Of a stretch of 64,000 nt of DNA, positions 36,106 through 45,578 are shown piece after piece. The stretch spans positions 17,405,694 through 17,469,693 of the forward strand of contig NC_030858.1 in assembly GCF_000208745.1 (NCBI RefSeq), read 5' to 3'. Each line of letters begins with the position of its first letter. Positions within the stretch are counted from its first letter, which is position 1. Made by a program: the position numbers and the translations under genes. The DNA comes from Theobroma cacao. Lineage: Eukaryota; Streptophyta; Magnoliopsida; Malvales; Malvaceae. Below the pieces are notes generated by a model. It did no database searches and was not told the origin of the DNA. It saw nothing but the letters and a program-made list of their open reading frames with translations.

Positions 36106-37835
36106 ATCACACATGCACTACCACAAAAATGTCTCCTTTCTTTATATCTAATCTTTAACAGTCTGCAAGCGATAACAATAATTAAATGTCAGTTACAACC
36201 ATTGAAAGATTTCTCACATCAAGCTATGGATAACTAAAAATATTTTGTTGGAAAACTAATGTCCTTGTTTCTATTACGTTCTATCTGATCACATCCCATT
36301 CTGTTCTGTGATATTTGAGAATCACCTTCAATACCTCAATGTAAGTTCAGGATTAATGCATCATTGAATTGAATTAATAAAAAAATACAAAATTCCTAAA
36401 CTTTTTTCACATGTTCTTTAGTTTTTCCAAACAACCAATCTTCCTAATCGCGTGTGGGCCAAGCTTAGAGCATGTGAAACTCATCACTACCTCGTAAGGG
36501 CATTGAGACCATAGCATGTCAAACAAAAGCGTCACTTTCTCTGAATGCTGCTTTGATCTTTTGTCTTGTATAATGAAATTGTTCGTCTTAAGCACTTTAT
36601 CTCTTTCATTATTTTTTCTCTTTGAAATATTTAGCAAATTGAGATTTCAAGTTATTTGCCTCATATGGGTAGTTGTGTTGTCTTTGTAGGCTCAGTAACT
36701 GTAATGCCTATACTTAATAATCTAGATGACAAAAAATAAAATTAATGTTTATAAATAATGGTCCTTTAAAATTGTTTTCTACTTTCGAGTTGAAATTGCA
36801 TGAAGACCCTTTAATGTTGTCAGATATCATTGCATGCTTTACGTGTGAACTTCCTTTCACTTTTGACAGGCAGATATTTAAAATCTCAAGAATGTGTTTG
36901 CAATGAAGAGTTATGAAGCTATTATATACTACAAATTTATTACTGTACTTCTATGTCTTGACCTCTGAATATTGCAATCGTACTAAATTGCATGCTTCTA
37001 TTTCTACATAATTTTGGATTATAGTCTTAAACCAAGTTGATGTATAGCTAATGTTGTTTCAGAAGGGATGCTTCAGGTTTAATATCTTATATCTTAGCCT
37101 TCCACGTATTGTCTTCTGTATGACATGGCATTTGAAAGTGCATGTCTGTCTAAATAAATATGCCAACAGTGACCAGCATTCACATTTTCTTCTATGCATC
37201 GTATAATCACAGTAACCACAAAAACTTAAAAGCCTTCTGACTTATTATATCACATGGCTGCCATTGTTAGGAGGCTTCATAAGGGTTGTGTATCTATAAT
37301 TTGAGTGCAGGTGCGCAGGCACACATGTCTAAATAAATCCCTTTGACTTATTATATCACATGGTGGAGTTCACACCCTTATCAAGCCTGCTAACAGTGGC
37401 AGCCATGTGATATACTCAGTCAAAAGGCTTTAAGTTTATATAGTAATCATCCTTATCCATCTCTCAAATTTGTATAATTGTAGTAGGCTTTAAATTAGGG
37501 GAGGAGAAATTGAACTCGATTTCTTTGTGTTGGTAAGCTATGGTTGCAACCATTGTCCCAATCCATAAAATTGTAGTATTTCTCAATTTTATTGACTGGA
37601 GGGAGCATATTTTCTCAATTCCATGATCTGTTTTGAATCTTATAATGGTGAAACATTGTTCTATGTTCTATACAGCAATATGATCCTGTTATCAGTAATC
37701 CTTATACTAGGCATCTAGCTTGATCTCCCTCTCTACCATGCAACGACTTTGGGCCATGATTAGCTTTATATGGTCCCAATTACGGATAAGAAAGAAAACA
37801 ATTCCAATTTAACCAAGCACTTCTTTTGGCCTCAG
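36106..37835 (+). other. CMO: CMO intron, right part
   Basis: Plain AT-rich intron up to the acceptor 'ggcctcag' at 37835. It contains the foldback element at 37225-37434. Nothing else recognised. Confidence 0.55.
37225..37434. repeat. Foldback/MITE-like inverted repeat
   Basis: The first ~68 bases ('cttaaaagccttctgact', 'tatatcacatggctgcca', 'ggcttcataagggt') are the imperfect reverse complement of the last ~68. A third partial copy of the arm ('tgacttattatatcacatgg') sits in the middle. No transposase and no clear target duplication. Confidence 0.75.
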
Positions 37836-38125
37836 GATGACAAAGCTTTCATCGAGAGAAGTCTTGTGGATAGCGAAAGAGTGCAGGTACGAGCAAATGA
37901 TCTCTAGTCCTGTATGTTAAAAATTTACTGTTATTCTTGGAACCTTCAAATTCTTTGTGCAACAAAAATATGGATGAAAATATGCAGATGGAAGACATTA
38001 CACTGTGTGAAGGTGTTCAAAGGGGTATGGAATCACCTACATATTGCAGTGGAAGATATGCTCCAACTGTTGAGAAGGCCACGTATCATTTCCATTGTCT
38101 GCTTTATGATAATCTCATAGACTAA
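37836..38125 (+). pseudogene. CMO: CMO last two exons, undamaged
   Basis: 37836-37886 reads 'DDKAFIERSLVDSERVQ' between a clean AG acceptor and GT donor. 37988-38125 reads 'MEDITLCEGVQRGMESPTYC', continues 'SGRYAPTVEKATYHFHCLL', and ends with TAA at 38123-38125. Both are in phase with each other and match the CMO C-terminus without a stop or shift, unlike the upstream exons. Without the N-terminal and Rieske parts they cannot make an enzyme, but they could be spliced into a stray transcript. Confidence 0.88.
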
Positions 38126-39426
38126 TTGACCTTGCATTTGGGTAACAAGTATTCGAGTGATACAGTAAACACTTGGAGAGGCATTGAGCTCTTAAGGAAG
38201 GGATAGTGAACACTTAAGGGACACTGTGGCAATTGGCTCCGGCTGCTGAACTTGTTGTCTTATTAATATGGTAGACATAAACAACACATCAATACACGTG
38301 TCGAATAAAAAAAGAAAAAAATTGAGTATCGACATGTGAAAACTGGGAATCGCATATCCGTCTTTCGATCTTGAACCAAGTAGACAACCGCAATGAAAAA
38401 AAAGGCCAACAAACTTCTTAACATATATAGTAGAAAATGGTAACCTTCTTTATCGTTTCATCACTCATTTAGAAAAAGAAGAGAGGAGAAGCATTGAAAA
38501 CAGAGGGTAAAAAGATAGAGAAGTTCCGATGCTGAAAATGAAGACAACCAACAGAAGGACAAGAAACTTTAAAGATTCTTATTTGTCTGGGTATATATGA
38601 GCATGGTCAAAAAGAGAGAATTTAATACTTGAAATGAGTAAAATTTTCTCAAATCCTCAATCAAATTGAGAAATGTCATAAATTAGAATGCTGTATTCTT
38701 TTTTTTATCTAAAGTATAATGATTTTAACCTACAAAATTTTTCTATACATGACACTAGTCTAATTTTTTTAATGGGTTGTGGGGTTTTATAACAAAAGAT
38801 TCCATGAAATTTTAGAGAAGTTAAAGAATAATTTATCTCTTTTATTTTAAGTTTTTAGGGCCATCTTGGGGTGGTTATATATTACACTAAAACGTCAGAT
38901 GTCATGATGTGGATAATGTACCAAGAAGATAGTTTATCATCCATGATATCCTGTTGTTCTACCAAGGAAAACACGGGTTATGCTTGGTATTCTTTACTGA
39001 TTTTATACCAAGAGAATAAGATCTTATCTTTGGTTCATCAGTGAACACATAAAGGAAAACTAGGTTTTACTATTAAGAGTGATATTTGTATTAAGAGTGT
39101 TTTTAAGTGTTTTCTAATGATGGACTAGGTAAGGGTATTTTCTAATTTTTGTATTTTTATTCTTAGTTTTTTTATATATAAAAAAATATTCTTCATTACT
39201 TTTTCGTATATAGAGATAACTGTATTATCATTTTAAATTAAGATTATGTTAGTTGTTTAAAAAGAAACTTAACAACAGATCACATTAAGAATTCAAATTT
39301 GGATCGGGATTGCAATATATTAACCGACTCCAACCATCAATAAGAGAGACTCCGCCGCCTGTGTATAATCAATCTTGAAAACTCAAGAAAGAATTGCAGC
39401 TTTGCCATATTCTCTTGTTCCTGTTA
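38126..39426. other. Intergenic, 5' flank of small membrane-protein gene
   Basis: AT-rich, no repeat ends or coding signal. A weak TATA-like run (about 39170-39182) lies about 250 bp before the next start codon. Confidence 0.45.
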
Positions 39427-39840
39427 ATGGGGGTGAGTTACAGTTTCATTAACAAAGTGAGCAAATCGTGCAGCATGTTAGAGATGTTATACCAAGAGCC
39501 AGTGCCATTCCCGGTCATGGCAACTCTAGCAGTGATCTTGGCGGTTATGCGCTTCTCTGTCCACTCAGCTGTTGAAACCACGACACCCCAACTGGGCGGC
39601 TCAAGGTGGGCTCTCCTTCTCATCACAACGTTGCTTTTGGTGATTGCCGTGCATTGCTTTTCCTCATCATCTACCTCCATGAATTTGAATGCTTATAATT
39701 CTTCAGTCGACTGTGGTAGTCATCTCTCTCGCCATGATCCGCCCATTTCTTCCTGGGTTTTGCTTTTCCTTAACGTCTTCTTGCTTTACATGGCGCTCAA
39801 CCAACGTACCTTCAGACGTACCTTGTTCCTCTACGAATGA
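39427..39840 (+). CDS. Small multi-pass membrane protein, uncharacterised
   Basis: 137 aa from the ATG at 39427. The frame is open a little further upstream, but without an ATG. There are three hydrophobic stretches: about residues 24-45 ('VPFPVMATLAVILAVMRFSV'), 60-80 ('RWALLLITTLLLVIAVHCFS') and 110-129 ('SSWVLLFLNVFLLYMALNQ'). The loop between the second and third is Ser/Asn-rich and has two Cys. It ends with a short basic tail and TGA. Composition is much less AT-rich than the flanks, and codon use looks like a real gene. No intron is needed. I do not recognise a family with a known function; it looks like a plant-specific small membrane protein. It lies about 1.3 kb downstream of the dead CMO gene on the same strand. 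Confidence 0.7.
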   Translation: MGVSYSFINKVSKSCSMLEMLYQEPVPFPVMATLAVILAVMRFSVHSAVETTTPQLGGSRWALLLITTLLLVIAVHCFSSSSTSMNLNAYNSSVDCGSHLSRHDPPISSWVLLFLNVFLLYMALNQRTFRRTLFLYE

Positions 39841-40693
39841 AATATGTACAAATCGTTAGATTAGGGTTCATACTTCATGGCTACATTTTCTTTAGTTTGC
39901 TACATTATCTTTATTTTGATTTTGGTTTTCTTTTGAGAAACGGCATATGGATTAATCTGTCATTTTTATATCATTTCAACTCATCTTGCGCTATCAATAG
40001 AAAGTGAACAAAGAATGAGTCCCAAAAATGGAGTCCAACTTTGTTGATTCTTTTGGTGAGTAGCTCGTTACTCCAATTGTTTGTATCTTGTAACAGTTAT
40101 GTTTTTTTTTGTTTGAGATTTGGTCAATTTGGCGTTGCATCTCCTTGGGATCTTGTTAATATCTAGTTAGGCTTAGCATGTGCTTTTTCAGTTGTTTTTT
40201 TTTTTAATATAGCTTTTTTCAGTTGTTAATTTCGTATGATCCCTTTTTTATTAACATATCTTTTCTCCAATTAATTATATTTATATATACATACTATTTG
40301 ATAATTTCTTCACAGAACAATATAAAATGTACATGAAATCTGGTATTGATGAAAACGTTTTGTAATTAATGAATGGAAATCTTTTGTCTCTTAAATGTGG
40401 CCCATTAGCTCAAATCTTTTTAACGTGACAAAAACCAAGGTTTTTCCTTTGCCCTTTCATTTCTTTCTCTCACTTCTCTTCGGCACACTCATCAAAAAGA
40501 AAACAAAAAAAGAAAGGAACAAGTCTCTTCTCTTGGCTCCTTCCTTTCTCCCTCTCTTTTCTTCGATTGCACACTGTAACTCCCACACAATAAAAATAAA
40601 TTCCATTCAAAAGCAACAAAACTAAAAAAGAAATTGCAAGTAAGATAGCAAATTTCAAATTGAAGGGAAGAGGAATGCAGGTTCAGACTTGAT
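39841..40693. other. 3' flank, AT- and CT-rich
   Basis: 3' UTR and intergenic sequence of the membrane-protein gene. CT-rich stretch at 40440-40570. No gene or element identified. Confidence 0.45.
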
Positions 40694-41461
40694 AAAAATT
40701 GGACATGAGTGATAAATGACTTTCCCTCGTCACCAAATCTCCCATAATTACTTAATTAGATTTATCAGCATTATGAGTTTTTTTTTTTTAATTGAGTCAT
40801 ATTTCTTGTCCATAAACTTTTAAGGTCACAGAAAAAAGTTAGAGCATTGACATGATGAAAACTTAATAATCTCTCTAAACAATGATTCCAATATAACTTC
40901 TCTATCTTGAAATTTTATTGTTTTTAATAAATCTTGAAGCATTATTTTAGAAAAAATTGCCTTTTATAGTAGTTTCTTGTTAAATTAAAATTTTTTCAAT
41001 TTGCAAAGCATTCTTCTTAAGTTAAAATTTATTTGCTATGTTATCTGACAAGCTTTTGTGAGTAGGGTAGAGAATGGGGATAGAGGGATTTTCATTCATA
41101 ATTCAGTAGATTAATTTTGCCTCTTCTTAGATTTTCAACATATAAATTGGACATGCAAAATAAATGATTTTTTTTTCATCCAAATATCTCATTATTACTT
41201 AATTAGATTTATTAGCACAATGAATTTTTTTAAATGACTTGTATTTCTAGTCCATTAACAGTTAGCGTCATAAAAAATAGAGCATTGACATAAACAAAAC
41301 TTAACCATCTCTCTAAATAATGATTCCTCTGTAATTGTTTTATCTTGAAATTTTATTGTTTTTACTAATTCTGGAAAAATTATTTTATAAGAAAATGCCT
41401 TTGAAAGCAGTTTCCTGTCAAGTTAAATACATTTATTCGGTACATCATGTGACAACCTTTT

Positions 41462-43559
41462 CTTTTTTTTCTCAATCAAAATAAGGATTTATTAATAGTA
41501 AGAGTTATTACAAGGTTAAATCTTCATGCTGAAGATTACTAACTAAACAACAAACCAAAACACCTAAAGAAGATAAAAAAAAATTAAGCAAAAAATGATA
41601 ACAAACCATCCAAAAAACTATCTTAAATTACTATCACGCATAAAATATCTCAGCTTGGTCAACACCAAATTTAGTAAGAGAATCACTAATGTGTTTGCTT
41701 CACCAAAGGTATGCATAACAACAATATCACCAATCATTTTCTTCAAATTGTCAAATTCATTATGCAAAAACCATTTTGTCCCATAGTCGAAGCTTTGATA
41801 ACTCTATGTTAAAGAGTTATGTTACATTCTTTTGAGCCTAAAAATGAGTATTGTCTTCTTGTTTTTAATTAATTTAGACCTTATTTTTACATTTTTCTTA
41901 GTATTTACTTTATGCATGCCTTAATAGTTTAAGTAAGTAATTTGAGTTTATTTCCAAGTTATTAAGTCTTGTTTATACTTTCTATTGACTGTGCTATATG
42001 TTGGTGAAGGTGCAAAAGTGCTTGGAAGTCAAATTTGCAAAAGATCATGCACTTTTGCTTAAGTTGACCTCACACCATGCTGTAGTAATCGAAGCATATC
42101 TTGAGTTATAAAACTCCAATCGACATGATTTTTGAACCTATGGAAAGATAAGAAGAAGAGCTACAACTTTTATGTTCAGCACTTTACCCAATTCAAAAGT
42201 TATCCTGGTCAAAAATACAGTGGAAGTCGATTAACTATAGCAGATTGCATTCAGTGCAGATAACAGCTTGGGCGCCTAAACGCCAAATGTACTACCCAGC
42301 ACCTTAAAAAGGCCAAGGACAGAACCTTGGGTGCCAAGGCGCCAGCCCTTGGGGGCCTAGGTGCTGAAATGTGACTTTGCACATTATTCGCCTTCCGATT
42401 TTGCATCAAATGACCAACAAAGAGTGTATAAATACAATCTTTTTAGGGTTGAAAAAAAGAAGAGGATTTAGACCCTAATTTGGGCAAAAGGAGGCTAGAA
42501 CCAAAAAGGGAAAAAGAATGAGGAATCAAGAGCTTGGAAGCATAAAAAATCTACACCAAACACTTTCTCACTCTAGATTGGATTTTCTCTCTCTAACTCT
42601 TTTTGTAGAACAATGTTTCATTTTGTTGAAATGTGTATTTGTCTTTTGAATATATTAAGCTAGGACTCTTAACCTAGGATTGTGGTTAATCTCTACTTAT
42701 AGTTTAGATAATTCAACTTTCTTATACTTAATATTAATGGGTATTGTGTTGTTTATTTCAAATATATACTTATTGTTTCTAATTGCTTGATCAACAGTTA
42801 GATTGAGTTGGGTCTAAAAATCCAGCTTGACAAAGAGAATTTAGAATAGACCAAGAATTTGAATAGCATGTGCTCACTTCACTTAAAGCTTAGGTGATTT
42901 GATTAGTATTTATGATAGAAATATATCTAAATATCATGTGCAGCCAAGATTAGGGTATGAGCTTAGTGAAAATACCTTAATTAATTTACATAGACATATA
43001 GAAAATTAGTTAAAATAGATATGTTTACAATATCTTGACAGAGAATTGTAGACAAATTTGGACTCTAGGCTAGCAACCAACCCATTGATATAAGTATAAG
43101 CAGTGAAATTAAATCCAAATGAAAAGTAGAGTAATCCATAGTCTTAGGCTCTATTTCACTAAACCTTTAAAAATTTCTTAGCATAAATTCATTAGTTTAG
43201 CTTTGTTACTTTAATTTTAGTTCTAATTAATTTCAAAATTAGACTTACTTGGATAAGATTAGAGTGCCAAATTTAGTAATTAGCAATAATTTAGTTACAA
43301 TTCCCTATGGAGACGATACTTACTATTATATTTCTTGTTGACCATATGCACTTGCATGATGCCTTTGCTAAATTAAGAAAATTTTAAAAGCCAATATCTT
43401 AGTAATTTAGCAAGCAACAAGCTTCTCATAACACACCCATGAAATCATTAGATTGGAAACAGATTAAAAATCAAAGTTTTCAAATCAACCAACATTGATG
43501 AACTAGATAGTTGAAGTGCATACTTAATGACAATCAATTCTACAAAATTAGAATCTTGA
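41462..43559 (-). mobile_element. 5'-truncated LINE: RNase H domain and 3' end
   Basis: Minus strand. It starts near 43559 inside the RNase H domain ('DSNFVELIVIKYALQLS'), continues with 'ISWVCYEKL' up to a nested LTR, resumes below 41790 with an 'HTFGEANTLV' step, and ends in an A tract (T run at about 41463-41471 on plus). Flanks GTGACAACCTTTT (41449-41461) and GTGATAAACTTTT (43560-43572) form a 13-bp target duplication with two changes, as expected for target-primed LINE insertion. Frames are broken. Confidence 0.8.
41796..43419 (+). mobile_element. Solo LTR, Ty3-like, in LINE RNase H
   Basis: Starts TGATAACTCTATG, ends 'aagcaaca', with a perfect target duplication AGCTT (41791-41795 and 43420-43424). 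A related copy lies at 54973-56525 on the other strand. 'ttccctatggagacgatac' near the right end is typical of Athila/Tat-type LTR ends. A GGCGCC-like word cluster is at 42268-42372. Confidence 0.83.
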
Positions 43560-43879
43560 GTGATAAACTTTTGTAAGAAGGGTAGAAAATGGGAAGTAAA
43601 GGATTCCATTTGTAATTAAGTAGATCAATTTTGCTACTTCTTAGATTTTCAACATATACCTTTGTTATGCAGCATTAATAATCAAAAGATCAAAGTCAAG
43701 TCATGGTCTAAAGTCAAATTGTTATGCAACATTGGTAATTAGCATGCCTTGGTAGCATTGGTTAGTAATCATTCACTACAAAAATTATTGGCATTGAGCA
43801 TTACCAATGAATTTCTAATGAAACAATCCATTGATAAATTAGTCCGGAAAAAGGTTGTCAATAATACATTTTTGTTGGT

Positions 43880-44023
43880 GATGGAATATTCTAGTGGTAA
43901 ATCAATCCATGAAGTTTATAAGCTCTTCTTTGATCACTTGCCATTAACTTGTAAAGAAATTTAAATTAAACCTATCGAGACCAAGTGCTTTATTACCATT
44001 ACACTTAGTCTCCCACATCTTAT
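43880..44023 (-). pseudogene. LINE reverse transcriptase fragment (continues at 50599)
   Basis: Minus strand reads 'NKALGLDRFNLNFF', the damaged form of the 'APGPDGF' step of LINE reverse transcriptases, then 'WQVIKEELINFMD'. The sequence just upstream on the minus strand is found at 50599 onward, after the CACTA element. Confidence 0.72.
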
Positions 44024-44360
44024 CACTACAAGAAAATTAGTTTTTTTCTAACGAAAAAAATTCCGTTGGAAATTTTTGTTGGAAATTTCCAACGGAATTT
44101 CCATGTGACCTTTAACAACGAATTTCCAACGAAATAATTCCAATGGATAAATTCTGTTGGAAATCAGTCAGAAAATTTATTGGCATAAAAAAAATTTATT
44201 TCCTCCAAACGTTCCAACGGAATTTTTGACAGATTTTCGTTGGAAATTTCCAATGGAAAATAATTCGTTGGAAATTCGTCAAAAAGTTTAAGGCAGAAAA
44301 AAAATTTAAATCTGCTAGATTTTCCAACGAAATTTTCCATTGGAAAATTTCGTCGGTATT

Positions 44361-45578
44361 ACTATTCTTTAAATTTTTTATTTAAAATATGTTAAGATTT
44401 TTTTAAAATTTTATTAATCTTTTATAGGAAATATATTAATAAAATAAAATATAAACATCTTGGATTTTATAATATTAAAAATATAAATATGTTTTCTTTC
44501 ATAAAAATAGGTGATAAAATTCAGTAATATATTAAACAAAAACTAATAGTAGTTTATTAGTAATTATAACCTTTATTAGTAACTTTATGAACTTTATTTA
44601 TATGATTATATTTTAATAACTTTATTAGTAATTATTATCTTATTTTTTATAACATATTATTTTTTATAACATATATATATAATAATAAAAGTGATACATA
44701 TAAATATATATTATATAAAATTAACAAATTAGTGATTAATGATGGATAAGGACTGTAGATATCAGAATTCGAGTTGAGTTTAATTATCTTGAGTAAAGTC
44801 TTGACTATGACTCTTTGGTTTAATTAGAAAAAAGTCTTAAGTTAAGTGGATCACTAGAGTTTATGATTGAATAAGACATAAGAAGTAAGGAAATACTTTA
44901 AATGACTGTGCGTTGTAAATGGTTAGCTTCTGGTTATAGACTGTAAATGGTTAGCTTCTAGCTGCATTAGTGATAATTGGTGATTGTAAATCAAAGATGG
45001 TTTTATAATCTTTTAATTGTATCATAGGATGGGGAGTTATTATATTAGATACCTAATATCTTTAATTTGATTTTTGGGTGCTTAAGGGGTTATTTCATGT
45101 TTTTATTTTTATATGTAATTTATAAAATCCAAATTAAGTTATTTGGACTTTGGTATCAAGTAATAAAATTGCATACTTTAGGAAAAGAATTACTTATGCT
45201 TATTATAAATAAGTAATTAATATTTTACAAAATGTTAAATTTAGTTAATAATTAATAAATATTATATTATAAATAAATAATAAAATAATATTAATTTTGT
45301 TCATAATTTAATAATAATAAATATGTTACATTGTACATTAATGTCTACTATGTTATGAATATCTCAAGATATTATTATTATTAATTATTTGTTACATAAT
45401 AAGTTTAATATAAATATGTTAAACTTTATTTAATTTTTAATGAAATATAAATTATTTAAACTTTTGTTGATATAGAGACTATAGAGACTCAAACTTGTGT
45501 ATGGATGAAAATGAAATGGGCTGAAAAGAGAAAAGGGATCCAAAAACTTATTCAATAGGCTTGATTTAAGCCCAACAC
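44361..45578. other. CACTA internal, AT-rich part
   Basis: Extremely AT-rich, no reading frame, nothing further recognised. Confidence 0.4.

Larger units (their letters stand above)
7849..38125 (+). pseudogene. CMO: Choline monooxygenase-like gene, broken and stretched by transposons
   Basis: CMO is a stromal Rieske-type iron-sulfur oxygenase that oxidises choline to betaine aldehyde in glycine betaine synthesis. Recognisable exons lie at 7849-7984 (Rieske), 16472-16545, 16655-16867, 17425 to about 17510, about 17690-17815, 17901-17993, 37836-37886 and 37988-38125. The N-terminal exon (transit peptide and start of the mature protein) is not found upstream. Lesions: Arg in place of the last Rieske His; TAG for Trp at 16687-16689 followed by a one-base insertion; a lost base giving TGA at 17911-17913; TGA at 17952-17954. 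The iron-site stretch 'NYFDGGYHVPYAH' survives. The last two exons are undamaged. The two main introns are about 8.5 kb and 19.8 kb and are filled with LTR elements. A functional protein is very unlikely. The gene order with PIRL supports this being the ancestral CMO-like locus. Confidence 0.88.
40694..43660. repeat. ~448-bp tandem duplication, second copy split by a LINE
   Basis: Unit 1 is 40694-41141. Unit 2 is 41142-41461 and continues at 43573-43660. Shared blocks include 'attacttaattagattta', 'agagcattgacat', 'cttgaaattttattgttttt' and 'tcttagattttcaacatata'. Confidence 0.82.

Noticed and set aside
7849..38125. A functional CMO gene with giant introns
   Set aside because: Giant introns alone would be possible in a plant, but the in-frame stops, frameshifts, missing first exon and lost Rieske His rule it out.
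39394..39426. Upstream extension of the membrane-protein frame
   Set aside because: No ATG in the extension; the first in-frame ATG is at 39427, which also gives a sensible N-terminus.
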